DNA from: Pyrenophora tritici-repentis
Taxonomy: Eukaryota; Ascomycota; Dothideomycetes; Pleosporales; Pleosporaceae
Direction: 5' to 3'
Length of the DNA stretch: 64,000 nt
NCBI RefSeq assembly: GCF_003171515.1
Contig: NC_089399.1
Location: 1,426,001 to 1,490,000 of the forward strand
Shown here: one piece after another, positions 12,875 to 22,117 of the stretch
Layout: each line of letters begins with the position of its first letter
How positions within the stretch are numbered: the stretch's first letter is position 1
Translations under genes and position numbers: made by a program
The notes under the pieces: model-generated
What the model saw: the letters and a program-made list of their open reading frames with translations, nothing else
The model's database searches: none
Told to the model about the DNA's origin: nothing

Positions 12875-13513
12875 TCAGTTCCGAAACGTAAATGGATCGT
12901 TGCCGAAGTAAAGCTCCTGTGTCATCTCATAAGGGTCGTGGAGGCGGTGGTCCTCAGCACCAGGTTGGGTAAGCACAAGGTCCTCGAGGAAATCCTCCAT
13001 AGTCTGCGTATTCATCGCCTGAGATATACGCTCGTGCTTGTAAAAAACTGCACCGGTAATCGACCGCGTGATTTCAGAGACCTGGTCTTGAAGGACTGGG
13101 TCGTGGGTGAGAGCCAAGCGTGCTGTTGTCAAGTCAGTGGAGAGGCACCAGACGAAGGTTTCAATGTGTTCACGTTGACTGGCTGGGGTGTCCGGGTTGG
13201 GGTCAAACCAAGGGGTCCGGCACAAGGGGCAGCAGGTGCCGTCTTCGGCGATGATCTTGACAATCCAGCACCAGCCGAAGGTATGGGTGCAGCCGGGGAG
13301 ATTGACAATCTGGTAGGGTACATCAGGAACGCAGATGCGTGTGTCGACGGTGCCCCAGGGGGCCAAACAGATGCAGCACTCATTTGAATCCTCTGGGGGC
13401 TCGACGTGGGTGCGGACATGGTTCTTGATGAACTCCTCGCTGCTACGGGGGTTCGAGCAAGAGGCGCAACAAGGCAGCGCCGGCGCTGCTAGGGCGGTTT
13501 GATTTGTCGACAT
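12875..13513 (-). CDS. RING-finger-like protein, possible E3 ligase
   Basis: A single exon from the ATG at 13513 to a TGA at 12875 gives 212 residues. Residues about 47-100 hold a zinc-binding pattern: ECCICLAPWG, then CTHTFGWCW, then CCPLCRTPWF, which fits a RING domain with CxxC, CxH and CPLC ligands. A further CCASC pair lies near the N-terminus. The rest is helical with a Thr/Leu-rich middle and no other domain I know. RING proteins usually act as ubiquitin ligases; the substrate is unknown. The frame continues for 83 codons past the stop. The gene is divergent from the acidic-tailed gene at 14111, with 597 bases between them. Confidence 0.75.
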   Translation of the reverse strand: MSTNQTALAAPALPCCASCSNPRSSEEFIKNHVRTHVEPPEDSNECCICLAPWGTVDTRICVPDVPYQIVNLPGCTHTFGWCWIVKIIAEDGTCCPLCRTPWFDPNPDTPASQREHIETFVWCLSTDLTTARLALTHDPVLQDQVSEITRSITGAVFYKHERISQAMNTQTMEDFLEDLVLTQPGAEDHRLHDPYEMTQELYFGNDPFTFRN

Positions 13514-14110
13514 GGTTGATGTAGTGTAGTGTAGTGTAGTGTAGAGTTGTCGAGCTCTGGTTTGTTCCTGGGGAGAGAATCCCGGAGAACTGATATAGAC
13601 GATATACTGTGTACGTACATTGTTATGTTGTGTGTGTGTAAGCCCACTATGTTTCAGTGTACAATGCCGTCTGTTAATTCACTTGGATATAGGAAAAAAC
13701 AGCTTTGACCCTTAGTGAATGTTCCGTCGAGAGTTAGAGTCGAAGTCTACGGGCTGAGAGCAGGTCGGGCGAATTTGATCTGTCTCAAGGTCAATATGAT
13801 GCTTTCACCCCTGCAGATACAGACACCCCCGTTCCCGCTTTTCTCCTCGGATCATGATGGTATTTGCAGAAGTGCGTCAATACCATGTGCTATTGGTAAA
13901 TAGGTTTGGTGAGTGAGCGTGAGTCTGCGCACAGACGCTGGGATGGCATCGCGACTCTTATTGTTCTTGCGACAATAGAGTGAAGGAGAGTCGGGGTAGC
14001 GATATATAGATCGTTTGGGCGAAGCTTCGAAATTTCCCAAAGTCCAAAGTCTCTCATCTTTTTATATCCCTAAACCTTACCCCAAATACATCTCCATCAT
14101 CATCGTCACG
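13514..14110. other. Divergent promoter region with GTAGT microsatellite
   Basis: 597 bases separate the RING gene and the acidic-tailed gene, which are transcribed away from each other, so both promoters should be here. Five GTAGT units lie at 13521-13545 just upstream of the RING start codon. No ORF with support. Confidence 0.5.
13521..13545. repeat. (GTAGT)5 microsatellite
   Basis: Five perfect 5-base units immediately 5' of the RING gene on its leader side. It is probably length-variable between isolates. Confidence 0.9.
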
Positions 14111-14872
14111 ATGTCGGCCACGTCCGTCGCACCAAGAACAGACAGCGGCACTACCCCCGCAGAAGAAGCAGCTCTTGCACTCCTTGGACCAGAGCTTTGC
14201 GACGTTTACGTCAATGAGCAGCCTGGCATCGCGAGCGCATGCAAGATTCTTGACGACGACGCAGACAAGGCAATTGAGGTTCCGGCCGCTCCTCCAGCAT
14301 CTCCAAAGACCTCGGTCGAAGAGAGTGCAGTAACCTCGCCGGTCATCAAATCATACACCCGCACATCCACATCACCTCTCTCTTCACCAATCACCTCCTC
14401 CTTTCCATCGGCAGTTTGCCCCTCCACTCCACCCTCTACTCCTCGTGCAAAGGCACAACCTCAGAGGCGTGTCACCTTCTCACCAGACATCGCACACCCC
14501 ACCGGACGCCGATCCCGATCGTTCTGTCGCACATCAAGAGCGTACCTGAAGGGCCGGTACGCGCGCCCAGAGGGTAGTGAGTGGGTCGACATCAGCTTCA
14601 AGAATGGTGGTCTATACGTAGACGAGGATGAGGACGAAAAGGATGAAGAAGAAGAAGAAGACGGGGAGGAAGAGGGGGAGTCAGACTCAGAGACGGAGGA
14701 GGAGGAGGAGGAGGAGGAGGAGGAGGAGGAGGTGCGGCCGGCCATCTCACTCTTGCCGCCCTCGCTTCGCTGTCAAGGGCGCAAAGAGTTTGAGGAAGAC
14801 GGAGAGGGGGAGGGGGAGAGGGTTGAGACGAAGAGGCGCTGTGCGCCGAACAGGACGAGACTGTGGTGCTAG
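14111..14872 (+). CDS. Unknown protein with long acidic tail
   Basis: A single exon encodes 253 residues from ATG 14111 (TCACGATGTCG). The N-terminal third is Ala/Pro-rich. The middle is Ser/Thr/Pro-rich and leads to a short conserved-looking block, QRRVTFSPDIAHPTGRRSRS, then SRAYLKGRYARPEGSEWVDI. After that comes an almost pure Glu/Asp run of about 50 residues encoded partly by a GAG microsatellite. RVTFSP resembles the RVxF docking motif for protein phosphatase 1, which would suit a PP1 regulator, but this rests on one motif. Acidic tracts are also common in histone chaperones and nucleolar proteins. I do not recognise the family. Confidence 0.65.
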   Translation: MSATSVAPRTDSGTTPAEEAALALLGPELCDVYVNEQPGIASACKILDDDADKAIEVPAAPPASPKTSVEESAVTSPVIKSYTRTSTSPLSSPITSSFPSAVCPSTPPSTPRAKAQPQRRVTFSPDIAHPTGRRSRSFCRTSRAYLKGRYARPEGSEWVDISFKNGGLYVDEDEDEKDEEEEEDGEEEGESDSETEEEEEEEEEEEEVRPAISLLPPSLRCQGRKEFEEDGEGEGERVETKRRCAPNRTRLWC

Positions 14873-15521
14873 GTGGCCGACACACAGGTGGATTTGGTAT
14901 CAGAACAGGGCGGCGGAAGGGAGCATGAGAGAGTGAGGTTGGGATGATCCGTAGCGACCTAGACCATCATTATATATAGTGTTGGCGATCTGGTCACTCG
15001 CAATGTCTTTTTCCGTCGCTACAGATGCTGTGTCAGATATAGTGACGCAGAGGCAATGAATAGAACCGGTTAACTTTTGGAGATGGAGATGTAAAGGAAC
15101 ATGAGATGACAATCGAGATCTATCTACAGAACACTGCCTTATAGGTGAGATGTTTGCTGAGAACAGAGAAGCAAAAAGTAAACAAACTAATTGTACACAA
15201 GACGGAAGCTGACAGAAAACAACATTAAACATTCCAAAACATGTCTATTCAGAAAACGTAAGTGATGGATGTACCTAGACGGAGTTGCGAGGCTCTTCGA
15301 CGGATGGTTCAACAGCGCTAACTTAGTGACGGTGGTCAGTGCGCAAGCCGTGGATCGCTACGCTACATCACTGAGGAGCCGCAACACAAGACCAAACACG
15401 CCACTTCCCCATCAGCACCTTTACCTCGCAAGCACCTGCTGCCAATCCGCTACCTCTGCTTCGTTCGCGAGCGACTTGATACCCCAGACACTTAAAAGAA
15501 GCACATCACGACCCCGCCACC
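14873..15521. other. Spacer upstream of RPN5
   Basis: 649 bases holding the 3' UTR of the acidic-tailed gene and the RPN5 promoter. Nothing else supported. Confidence 0.5.
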
Positions 15522-17156
15522 ATGTCTAGCGGAGAGGTGCTCAAGGCCGACAAGGACTTTACCAAGGAGGTCGATGTCGCCATTCCCGAGGCGGAGAAGC
15601 TAGCCTCTGTATGTTTGATGGATGCTGAGGCCGGAACAATAGCTAATATGGCTGTTTAGAGCAACCCGCAAGCTGGAATCGATAAGCTACTCACGCTTGA
15701 GAAGCAGACTCGTCAGGCTTCCGATCTTGCTTCGACATCCAGAGTCATAATCGCCATTGTCACAATAGCAAAGAATGCAAAGGATTGGAACTTGATGAAC
15801 GAGCAGGTCCTGCTCCTCTCCAAGAAGCATGGTCAGCTCAAGCAGGCGACCACCAAGATGGTACAGACCGTTATGGGTTTCTTGGATGAGACGCCAAATC
15901 TCGAGACGAAGCTTTCCGTCATTGAGACTCTGCGCACAGTCACCGAGGGCAAGGTATGTGATACCGGACACACCATGCGTGAAGCTGCTGACATGCGTAG
16001 ATCTTCGTCGAAGTTGAGCGCGCCCGAGTAACCCGTATACTCTCCAATATCAAGAAGGAGCAAGGCGACATTGATTCAGCGACTGATATTCTTTGCGAGC
16101 TTCAAGTCGAAACGTTTGGGTCCATGACGCGACGGGAGAAGACGGAGTTTATCCTACAACAAGTGGCGCTCTGCATACAGAAGGGTGATTGGACACAGGC
16201 CGGTATTCTGAGCAGGAAGATCAGCACACGGTACTTTGCGAGGAGACCAAAGAAGACGCCTGAGCAGCTTGCAAAGGACCAGAAGGAGCGTGAAGAGAAG
16301 GAGAAGACCCGAAGCGTCGATGACCCGCCCATCGAACCTGAAGACGACGTGACGGACCTGAAGCTCAAGTACTACGAGCAGCAAATTACTCTGGCCAAGC
16401 ACGACAACAAGTACCTCGACGTTTGCAAGCACTACAGGCAAGTGCTGGACACTGAAGCTGTCGAGGAGGACCCTGACAAGCTTCGTGCGGTATGTTGATC
16501 ATTAAGCGCATCATCTGGCTATCCTAACATATATGCAGATCCTCCAGCGCGTCATCTACTTCATCATCCTCGCACCCTACGACAACGAGCAGTCCGACCT
16601 CATCCACCGTATCCAGCGCGACTCGCGTAACTCCCAGATTCCACAAGACGCACAATTAGTCAAGCTATTCACGGTACCCGAGCTGATGAGGTGGCCCATG
16701 GTTGCGAAGCAGTTTGGCCCTCACCTCACCGAGACGGACGTCTTTGACGCGGAAAAGGACGACTCAGACGACCCCAAGGCATTCCAGAGGTGGCAGGATC
16801 TCCGAAAGCGTGTTATTGAGCACAACGTCCGCGTCGTCGCCAAGTACTACACACGCATCCAAATCCCGCGCTTGACCGAGCTGCTAGACCTTACCGAAGA
16901 CGAGACGGAGAAGAACATTAGCGAATTGGTGTCCGCAAAGACCATCTACGCCAAGATCGACCGACCCGCGCGCATTGTCACATTTTCCAAGCCAAGGGAT
17001 GCTGATGATGTGCTGAACGAGTGGAGCGGCAACATGAAGAGCCTGTTGGGTCTACTTGAGCGTGTTGACCATCTCATCACCAAAGAGGAGATGATGGCAC
17101 GCATCCAGCTTACCAAGGTGGACAAGAGCAAGGCGGCCAAGAGTAAGGCGAAATAG
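15522..17156 (+). CDS. RPN5: 26S proteasome regulatory subunit Rpn5 (PSMD12)
   Basis: A lid subunit of the 19S proteasome cap, needed for lid assembly. Four exons, 15522-15608, 15660-15953, 16001-16489 and 16539-17156, give 495 residues, the usual length for Rpn5. The N-terminal half is a helical-repeat solenoid (KLLTLEKQTRQASDL, VTRILSNIKKEQGD). The C-terminal third is a PCI domain with the typical winged-helix text RIQIPRLTELLDLTEDETEK, ISELVSAKTIYAKIDRPARI and a final helix WSGNMKSLLGLLERVDHLI. The start lies in a strong context (GCCACCATGTC). Expression is expected to be constitutive; I could not see a clear proteasome control element in the leader by eye. Confidence 0.95.
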
Positions 17157-17544
17157 GAATCGCGATGGCTCCCATGTACCAACAACCGCGAACGAAGTGG
17201 CGCCGTATCGGTTTCGATATGATAGCTTGGGGAATTGATGACGATACATGCAAAAGAATCATGACTAGTCTAGATATTGGTGAGCTAGGTGGCTCTGCGC
17301 GTTATGCGCATGTATAATAGATATTCAACCAAATCAGATGATATATCTTGTCTCGCTTTTCATACAATTTGACATGTCGACCGTTCTTCGCGCTAGCCCA
17401 TGACGCAATGAGGCATCCCGAGCCGTTCGGTACCGTTCCGAAGTACAATCGCAAAACTTCCAACAACCTTCAATTTTCACACCACAAGTCGTCTTACCTC
17501 CTTACCTGCCCAATCTCATCCCCTGGAACCCTCTACAGCCGTAT
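17157..17544. other. Spacer between RPN5 and the FSH hydrolase
   Basis: 388 bases; the two genes are in tandem. It contains the RPN5 3' UTR and the next promoter. No gene seen. Confidence 0.5.
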
Positions 17545-18504
17545 ATGCGCCTTCGCCATCTCGTCGCCCTCGCCGACCCTCGCCTCTATACACTTAACAA
17601 CCTGCGCATTCGCTCCCACTGGCGCACCATGGCCGCAGCACCACCCCCCAAGCGCCCAATCAAGATCCTCATGCTACACGGCTACACGCAATCCGGGCCC
17701 CTATTCCAAGCCAAAACCGGTGCCCTCCGAAAAACGCTCGTAAAAGCCTTCCCCGCAGGCATCGACCTCGTCTACCCCACAGCCCCCCACCGCCTCACAC
17801 CAGCCGACGAGTCCTTCCTCGCGGGCAACGGAACGAGTAAAGACAGCGAAGGGGGAAAAGATGGCCCAGAGAAAGAACAAGAAATCGACGCCTGGGCATG
17901 GTGGCGACGTAAAGGCGACGGCGAACCCTTCACCTACGCAGGCATCGAACAAGGCCTCGCCCACGTCGCCAACGTCCTACGCACCCAAGGTCCATTCGAC
18001 GGCGTAATAGGCTTCTCCCAAGGCGGCGCGCTTGCAGCAATGCTAGCCTCGCTCCTCGAACCCAACCGACGCGCTGCATTCGAAGCCCAATACCCCACCG
18101 GCGGCATGCAATACCCATCTTCTTTCGAGCACGACACGGGATACATTGAGGAGGCTATCCACGCGCCGCTGAAATTCGCAGTCGTGTATTCTGGTTTCGC
18201 GCCAGAAGGGGATGCGCATCCGTATCGTGCGTTTTATGAACCGAAGATTAAGACGCCTGTGTTGCATTTTCTAGGCAGCCAGGATGTTGTTGTTGAGGAG
18301 AAGAGGAGTTTGAGGCTGGTGGCGGCGTGTGAGAGGAGGGAGGAGAGGTATGTTGTATATCATCCTGGAGGACACTTTTTGCCGAGTACGCAGAAGGCGA
18401 GTGTGAATGCGCTAGTGGGGTTCGTGAAGGAGATTTTGGCTGAGGAGGAGGGGGATAAGGGGAAAGAGGAGGAGAGCGCGGCGGATATGGATGTGCCGTT
18501 TTAG
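17545..18504 (+). CDS. FSH1: FSH-family serine hydrolase
   Basis: Alpha/beta hydrolase of the yeast Fsh1/human OVCA2 type. It starts with KILMLHGYTQSG (the oxyanion-hole HG motif), has the nucleophile elbow GFSQGG near residue 157, the acid in GSQDVVVEEKR near 246 and the histidine in HPGGHFLPS near 276, so the triad is complete. The intronless ORF is 319 residues from ATG 17545. A second ATG at 17629 has a better context (GCACCATGG) and would remove 28 basic, Arg-rich residues, so two forms, one possibly mitochondrial, could be made. The acidic tail (EEEGDKGKEEES) is unusual for the family. The substrate is unknown; fungal relatives are carboxyl-esterases, some of them linked to secondary-metabolite clusters, but no such cluster is present here. 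Confidence 0.88.
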   Translation: MRLRHLVALADPRLYTLNNLRIRSHWRTMAAAPPPKRPIKILMLHGYTQSGPLFQAKTGALRKTLVKAFPAGIDLVYPTAPHRLTPADESFLAGNGTSKDSEGGKDGPEKEQEIDAWAWWRRKGDGEPFTYAGIEQGLAHVANVLRTQGPFDGVIGFSQGGALAAMLASLLEPNRRAAFEAQYPTGGMQYPSSFEHDTGYIEEAIHAPLKFAVVYSGFAPEGDAHPYRAFYEPKIKTPVLHFLGSQDVVVEEKRSLRLVAACERREERYVVYHPGGHFLPSTQKASVNALVGFVKEILAEEEGDKGKEEESAADMDVPF

Positions 18505-19133
18505 AGGCGTTTGAGGGGTAGACTATAGACAGATGTAGATACGGTTCTCAGGTTTAGATGATTAGAATATTCACATATCAAGGATAGCGCAAAGCAGTGA
18601 AGTATTGAATCCTGTCATTCGTGCACTACGTGACAGATATGTATATAAACAAAACCAACGCCACCAGTCCCCCATCCATGTATACACAGCCATCTCCTTA
18701 GGAGTGTGTGTGTGTGAGCGAAAGTGTGTAACCCATCCAAAAACGCCAATATGAACACTGCCATCGTACAGTATCGTCCATCCATGTACACCGTCGAGAC
18801 ATGCCTCCAAAAAACAGACAAAGAAGTAAGAAGCAAGAAAGACCAAAAGTTATGCACAGAACATCGACCCACTCAGCCTTATTCCAACTGGCAATATTGG
18901 ACTTTTCTCTCACGGGCGCCATCATCCTTGCGGGGAGGCAGCAAACACGATGAGATACTCCGACCCTCAAGCCCAACGATGGAAAATCGGGGTAGAGATA
19001 GGAAACGACATCAGCACCCACTCTTGACCTCCCCTTCTCTCTCTTCCTTGCGAAAAAAACACAGCACCATAAACCCCGAATCACAGACCGTAACCGACCC
19101 AATGCATATACATCATCCAGACTGCCTCCTCAT
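18505..19133. other. Convergent 3' spacer
   Basis: 629 bases between the stops of the FSH gene (+) and the BRCT gene (-). A short GT/GA-rich run (GTGTGTGTGTGAG) lies near 18705. No gene seen. Confidence 0.5.
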
Positions 19134-21836
19134 CTAAAAAAGCCTCAACTTCTTCGGCGGCCCAAGCGCACTGTTAAAGAACGAACTCGACGCCTCCGCC
19201 GGCCTCTTCTTCGCCGTAGTATACGCATGCATCACGGGTTTCACCGCCGAAAATATCGGTTTCGATGGCGTGGTGGCATTGAGAAACAGCGGCTTCGAGG
19301 GCGTTTTAATTGCGGATCTGGCGAACAAAAACGAGGTCGACTTCTTGTTTGGAACGGTGCGGGGGGCAAGGGGACTTCTATCGTTGTCGAAAAAGGGGCC
19401 AACGTCGCAGTTTTCCTTGTCGTCGTCAAAGGAGCGGTCGAATTCGGAGCTGGTGGGTGTGCTGGGGATTTTACATTGCGAAGAGGGAGGCAGGGCGTAG
19501 CGCGAGGGGGTTTTGGCGGGGGTGAAGGGCTTCATTGTGGTGGTCGGAAGGGGAGAGGCAGGTTTGGCGATGGAGAGATCGACCAGGTAGGACTTCTCAT
19601 CCATACGCTTCTTTTGCACTTCACTGTCTAGAACCCAACCGACGTTGACGCATTTGATGGCACCCTTGCTTGCAAGGCATTTCTCAAGGGTTGAGATGCT
19701 TCCGTCCTTGTAGAGGACGTGGCTCAGGGATGGGTGCGAGATGTCCTGGACTACCTTGGCACCGAGATCCTCGAGTAGACCGCGGAATAGGAAGTTTTGC
19801 TCCCTGCCGTTGCGTGTGACATCGACGTAGAAGACCATACCCTGGAGGATACCCTCAGTGAGGAAAAGGTCGCTCTCCTCGGCTTGGACATCGGTCCAAG
19901 CGACGGACTTCTTTGGTGTCTTCGTGTCCATGGCCTTTTGAGGCGATCGGAGAGCAGACTTCTTAGGTGACACAGGCTCGGGAGCAGAGAAAGAGGGGGC
20001 GAGCTTGAATGGTGCCAATTGCATGACCGGCTTCGTTTCATGCACAGGAGCCTCTACAACCGCCGCTTCGGCAACCTCGGTAAACTCGCTGACCTCCGTG
20101 ACTTCGCTAATGTCGACAATCTCGCTAGTTTCCTCAAAGCCGAGGAACCTCCTAGGCGATGGTGTTTGCTTCTTGACCGATGCGGTGATCTCTTCCTGGA
20201 TGGCAGCCTCAAGAGCCAGACTTGGTGTAGTGGGGTAGTTAGGTAACTCAGTAAGAGCGCGACGGGGAGTGATGGGGGCATTGATGTAAGCTGGGGTCTT
20301 TGGGTAACCAGGAAGCTCAGCCAATGCTGCCTTGGAGCTGACGGGAGCAGCGATGTGGGTTGGGGTACTTGGGTACTCCTCGGGAAGCTCTTCGAACGCT
20401 TCCTGGTCGGTGACGCCCCAGACGATCTGGGCCGGGGGAGTACCCAAGAGCTCGGTAGTCTCCTCTTCCTCAATAGTTTCTGGGTCGTAAGGTGTAGCCT
20501 GGACAGCTACCGGCGACTTTGCAGTAGGTGTGACAGAGACCTCAACAGGAGCCGGAACGTCCTTAGTGGGCTCTTCTTCCTCGATGGTAGACATCTCCAC
20601 ATCCTGGGGGCTCACTGACTCCGTAATTGGAGCGGCGACTGCCTGGATATGCGCGGGCGTCTTCGGATAGTCGGGCATCTCAGCTATGGCTTCCATGTTT
20701 GAGATGGGGGCCTTGATGTGAGCAGGTGTCTTGGGGTAATCGGGCATCTCGGCAATGGCTTCGATGCTTGAGATGGGGGCCTTGATGTGCGCAGGTGTCT
20801 TAGGGTAATCGGGCATTTCAGCCAAAGCCTCCCGTGATGAAATCGGCGCAACAATGTGTGTGGGTGTGTTGGGATAACTGGGAAGCTCAGCCAGTGCTTC
20901 CCCTGAGGACATTGGCGCAACGATATGTGATGGTGTGCTGGGGTAGTTGGGGAGCTCAGCCATGGCCGCTTGTGAGCTTATTGGCGCAGCAATATGTGAA
21001 GGTGTAGTTGGGTACGTAGGGTATTCTGCAAAGGGCTCCTCGACTTGCTCAGGCTCGGCTTTTGCGACAGGAGTGGCATCAACCTTCTTCGCTGGCTTCC
21101 GGGCTGGGGCCTTGAGCGGTGACTCTTGTGAGACGACAGGTGCATTGCGACCACGGGTAGCTCTTGCCGCAGCGATGGGTGCTGCTTCAGATGCCTTGGG
21201 TACTGCGGGCTTGCTCGCACGAGGCGCTGGCTTCGCTGGCTCGACAACAATAGTGTTTTGAACGGCGGGAGGCGCGGCTTTCTTGGTAGCAGTCTTGGTG
21301 ACGGTGGCCTTTTTCGCAGGTGCTTTGCGCGTAGGCTTGGGTGCCTCCTCGACAGCTTCGGGCTCTTCGGCGATGACTGGCTCCTCGGTGACGGCCTCGA
21401 CGGCTGGCTCAGCGACCTTGGGTGCAGGCGCCTTCTTTGTCGCGGCAATCTTGCGCATGCGAGTAGCTGCTGGCTTGGGTGCCTCTTCCACAACCTCGGG
21501 TTCTTCTACAGCAGGCTCGTCGGCCTTGCGACCGCGTGTGGCCCGCTTCGGCGCAACAGGTGCGGGTTCTGCTTTCGTCTGAACTTTTACAGTGCGCGTC
21601 GCCTTTGTCGCAACAGTCTTCTTGACCACGGCCGGCTCGACATGTTCAGGCTCAGCCTTGGTCTTGCGCTTCGCAGCTGTAGTCTTTGTGGGTTTGGTGG
21701 CGACAGGCGCAGGCGCATCGGCTTCCTCGGCGGCTGCCTTCTTCTTTCCACCGCGCTTGGGAGGGGCATTGAGTGTGCTGGAGGGTGCAGGTGCGACCTC
21801 TGGGGCATGTTTGGCACCGCGACGTGTAGCGACCAT
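19134..21836 (-). CDS. BRCT-domain protein with Ala/Lys-rich head and 23-residue repeats
   Basis: A single exon of 900 residues from ATG 21836; the open frame continues upstream but has no earlier ATG. Residues 1-250 are Ala/Lys/Pro-rich with repeated TKPTKTTAAKRKTK-like blocks and RGR/RGRK patches, resembling histone H1 tails or AT-hook DNA-binding segments. Residues about 268-400 and 486-543 hold nine copies of a 23-residue repeat, MPDYPKTPAHIKAPISSIEA in its best form; each carries a T-P site and HI. A BRCT domain follows at about 650-755 (GILQGMVFYVDVTRNGRE, LLEDLGAKVVQDI, and the conserved Trp in NVGWVLDSEVQ). The C-terminus has S/T-P sites and a basic end. BRCT domains bind phosphopeptides in DNA-damage and cell-cycle complexes. 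A chromatin role is likely; the ortholog is unknown to me. Confidence 0.85.
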   Translation of the reverse strand: MVATRRGAKHAPEVAPAPSSTLNAPPKRGGKKKAAAEEADAPAPVATKPTKTTAAKRKTKAEPEHVEPAVVKKTVATKATRTVKVQTKAEPAPVAPKRATRGRKADEPAVEEPEVVEEAPKPAATRMRKIAATKKAPAPKVAEPAVEAVTEEPVIAEEPEAVEEAPKPTRKAPAKKATVTKTATKKAAPPAVQNTIVVEPAKPAPRASKPAVPKASEAAPIAAARATRGRNAPVVSQESPLKAPARKPAKKVDATPVAKAEPEQVEEPFAEYPTYPTTPSHIAAPISSQAAMAELPNYPSTPSHIVAPMSSGEALAELPSYPNTPTHIVAPISSREALAEMPDYPKTPAHIKAPISSIEAIAEMPDYPKTPAHIKAPISNMEAIAEMPDYPKTPAHIQAVAAPITESVSPQDVEMSTIEEEEPTKDVPAPVEVSVTPTAKSPVAVQATPYDPETIEEEETTELLGTPPAQIVWGVTDQEAFEELPEEYPSTPTHIAAPVSSKAALAELPGYPKTPAYINAPITPRRALTELPNYPTTPSLALEAAIQEEITASVKKQTPSPRRFLGFEETSEIVDISEVTEVSEFTEVAEAAVVEAPVHETKPVMQLAPFKLAPSFSAPEPVSPKKSALRSPQKAMDTKTPKKSVAWTDVQAEESDLFLTEGILQGMVFYVDVTRNGREQNFLFRGLLEDLGAKVVQDISHPSLSHVLYKDGSISTLEKCLASKGAIKCVNVGWVLDSEVQKKRMDEKSYLVDLSIAKPASPLPTTTMKPFTPAKTPSRYALPPSSQCKIPSTPTSSEFDRSFDDDKENCDVGPFFDNDRSPLAPRTVPNKKSTSFLFARSAIKTPSKPLFLNATTPSKPIFSAVKPVMHAYTTAKKRPAEASSSFFNSALGPPKKLRLF
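20206..20377 (-). repeat. 69-bp coding repeats, second block (3 units)
   Basis: Three more diverged copies of the 23-residue unit in the BRCT gene, with cores YPSTPTHIAAPVSS, YPKTPAYINAPI and YPTTPS. They are separated from the first block by about 85 acidic residues. Confidence 0.8.
20638..21030 (-). repeat. 69-bp coding repeats, first block (6 units)
   Basis: Six tandem in-frame copies. The three proximal to the C-terminal side are almost identical (MPDYPKTPAHIKAPIS...EAIAE) and the others more diverged, which suggests recent unequal exchange at one end of the array. Confidence 0.88.
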
Positions 21837-22117
21837 GATGTATATCGATGTTCGCTGATTCGGTGTTGTGTGTGTGGTTGTCGGATTGGGTGTGACAGAG
21901 GATGAGATCCAAGGTCGAATGTGGACGTGCCTTGTTGTGTTGTCAAAGCGCAAACTGCTACTAGCCTTATTGAGACGCCTGTTGTCCCAGCAACGTCAGC
22001 TTAGCGCACTAATAGCGGACCATCCCACACCGACACGGCAGTCTTGTGACGATCTGTGTTTGCAGACCGGTAAACAGTCCCTGAATCTATTCTGGTCTCT
22101 ATCATATCTTATCATAT

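Noticed and set aside
14461..14885. Poly-Ser and poly-Pro ORFs opposite the acidic tail
   Set aside because: They are the other frames of a GAG microsatellite.
21258..21905. Plus-strand ORF of 215 codons
   Set aside because: Shadow of the Ala/Lys-rich BRCT gene; Leu/Gly/Cys-rich composition is that of antisense to GC-rich repeats.
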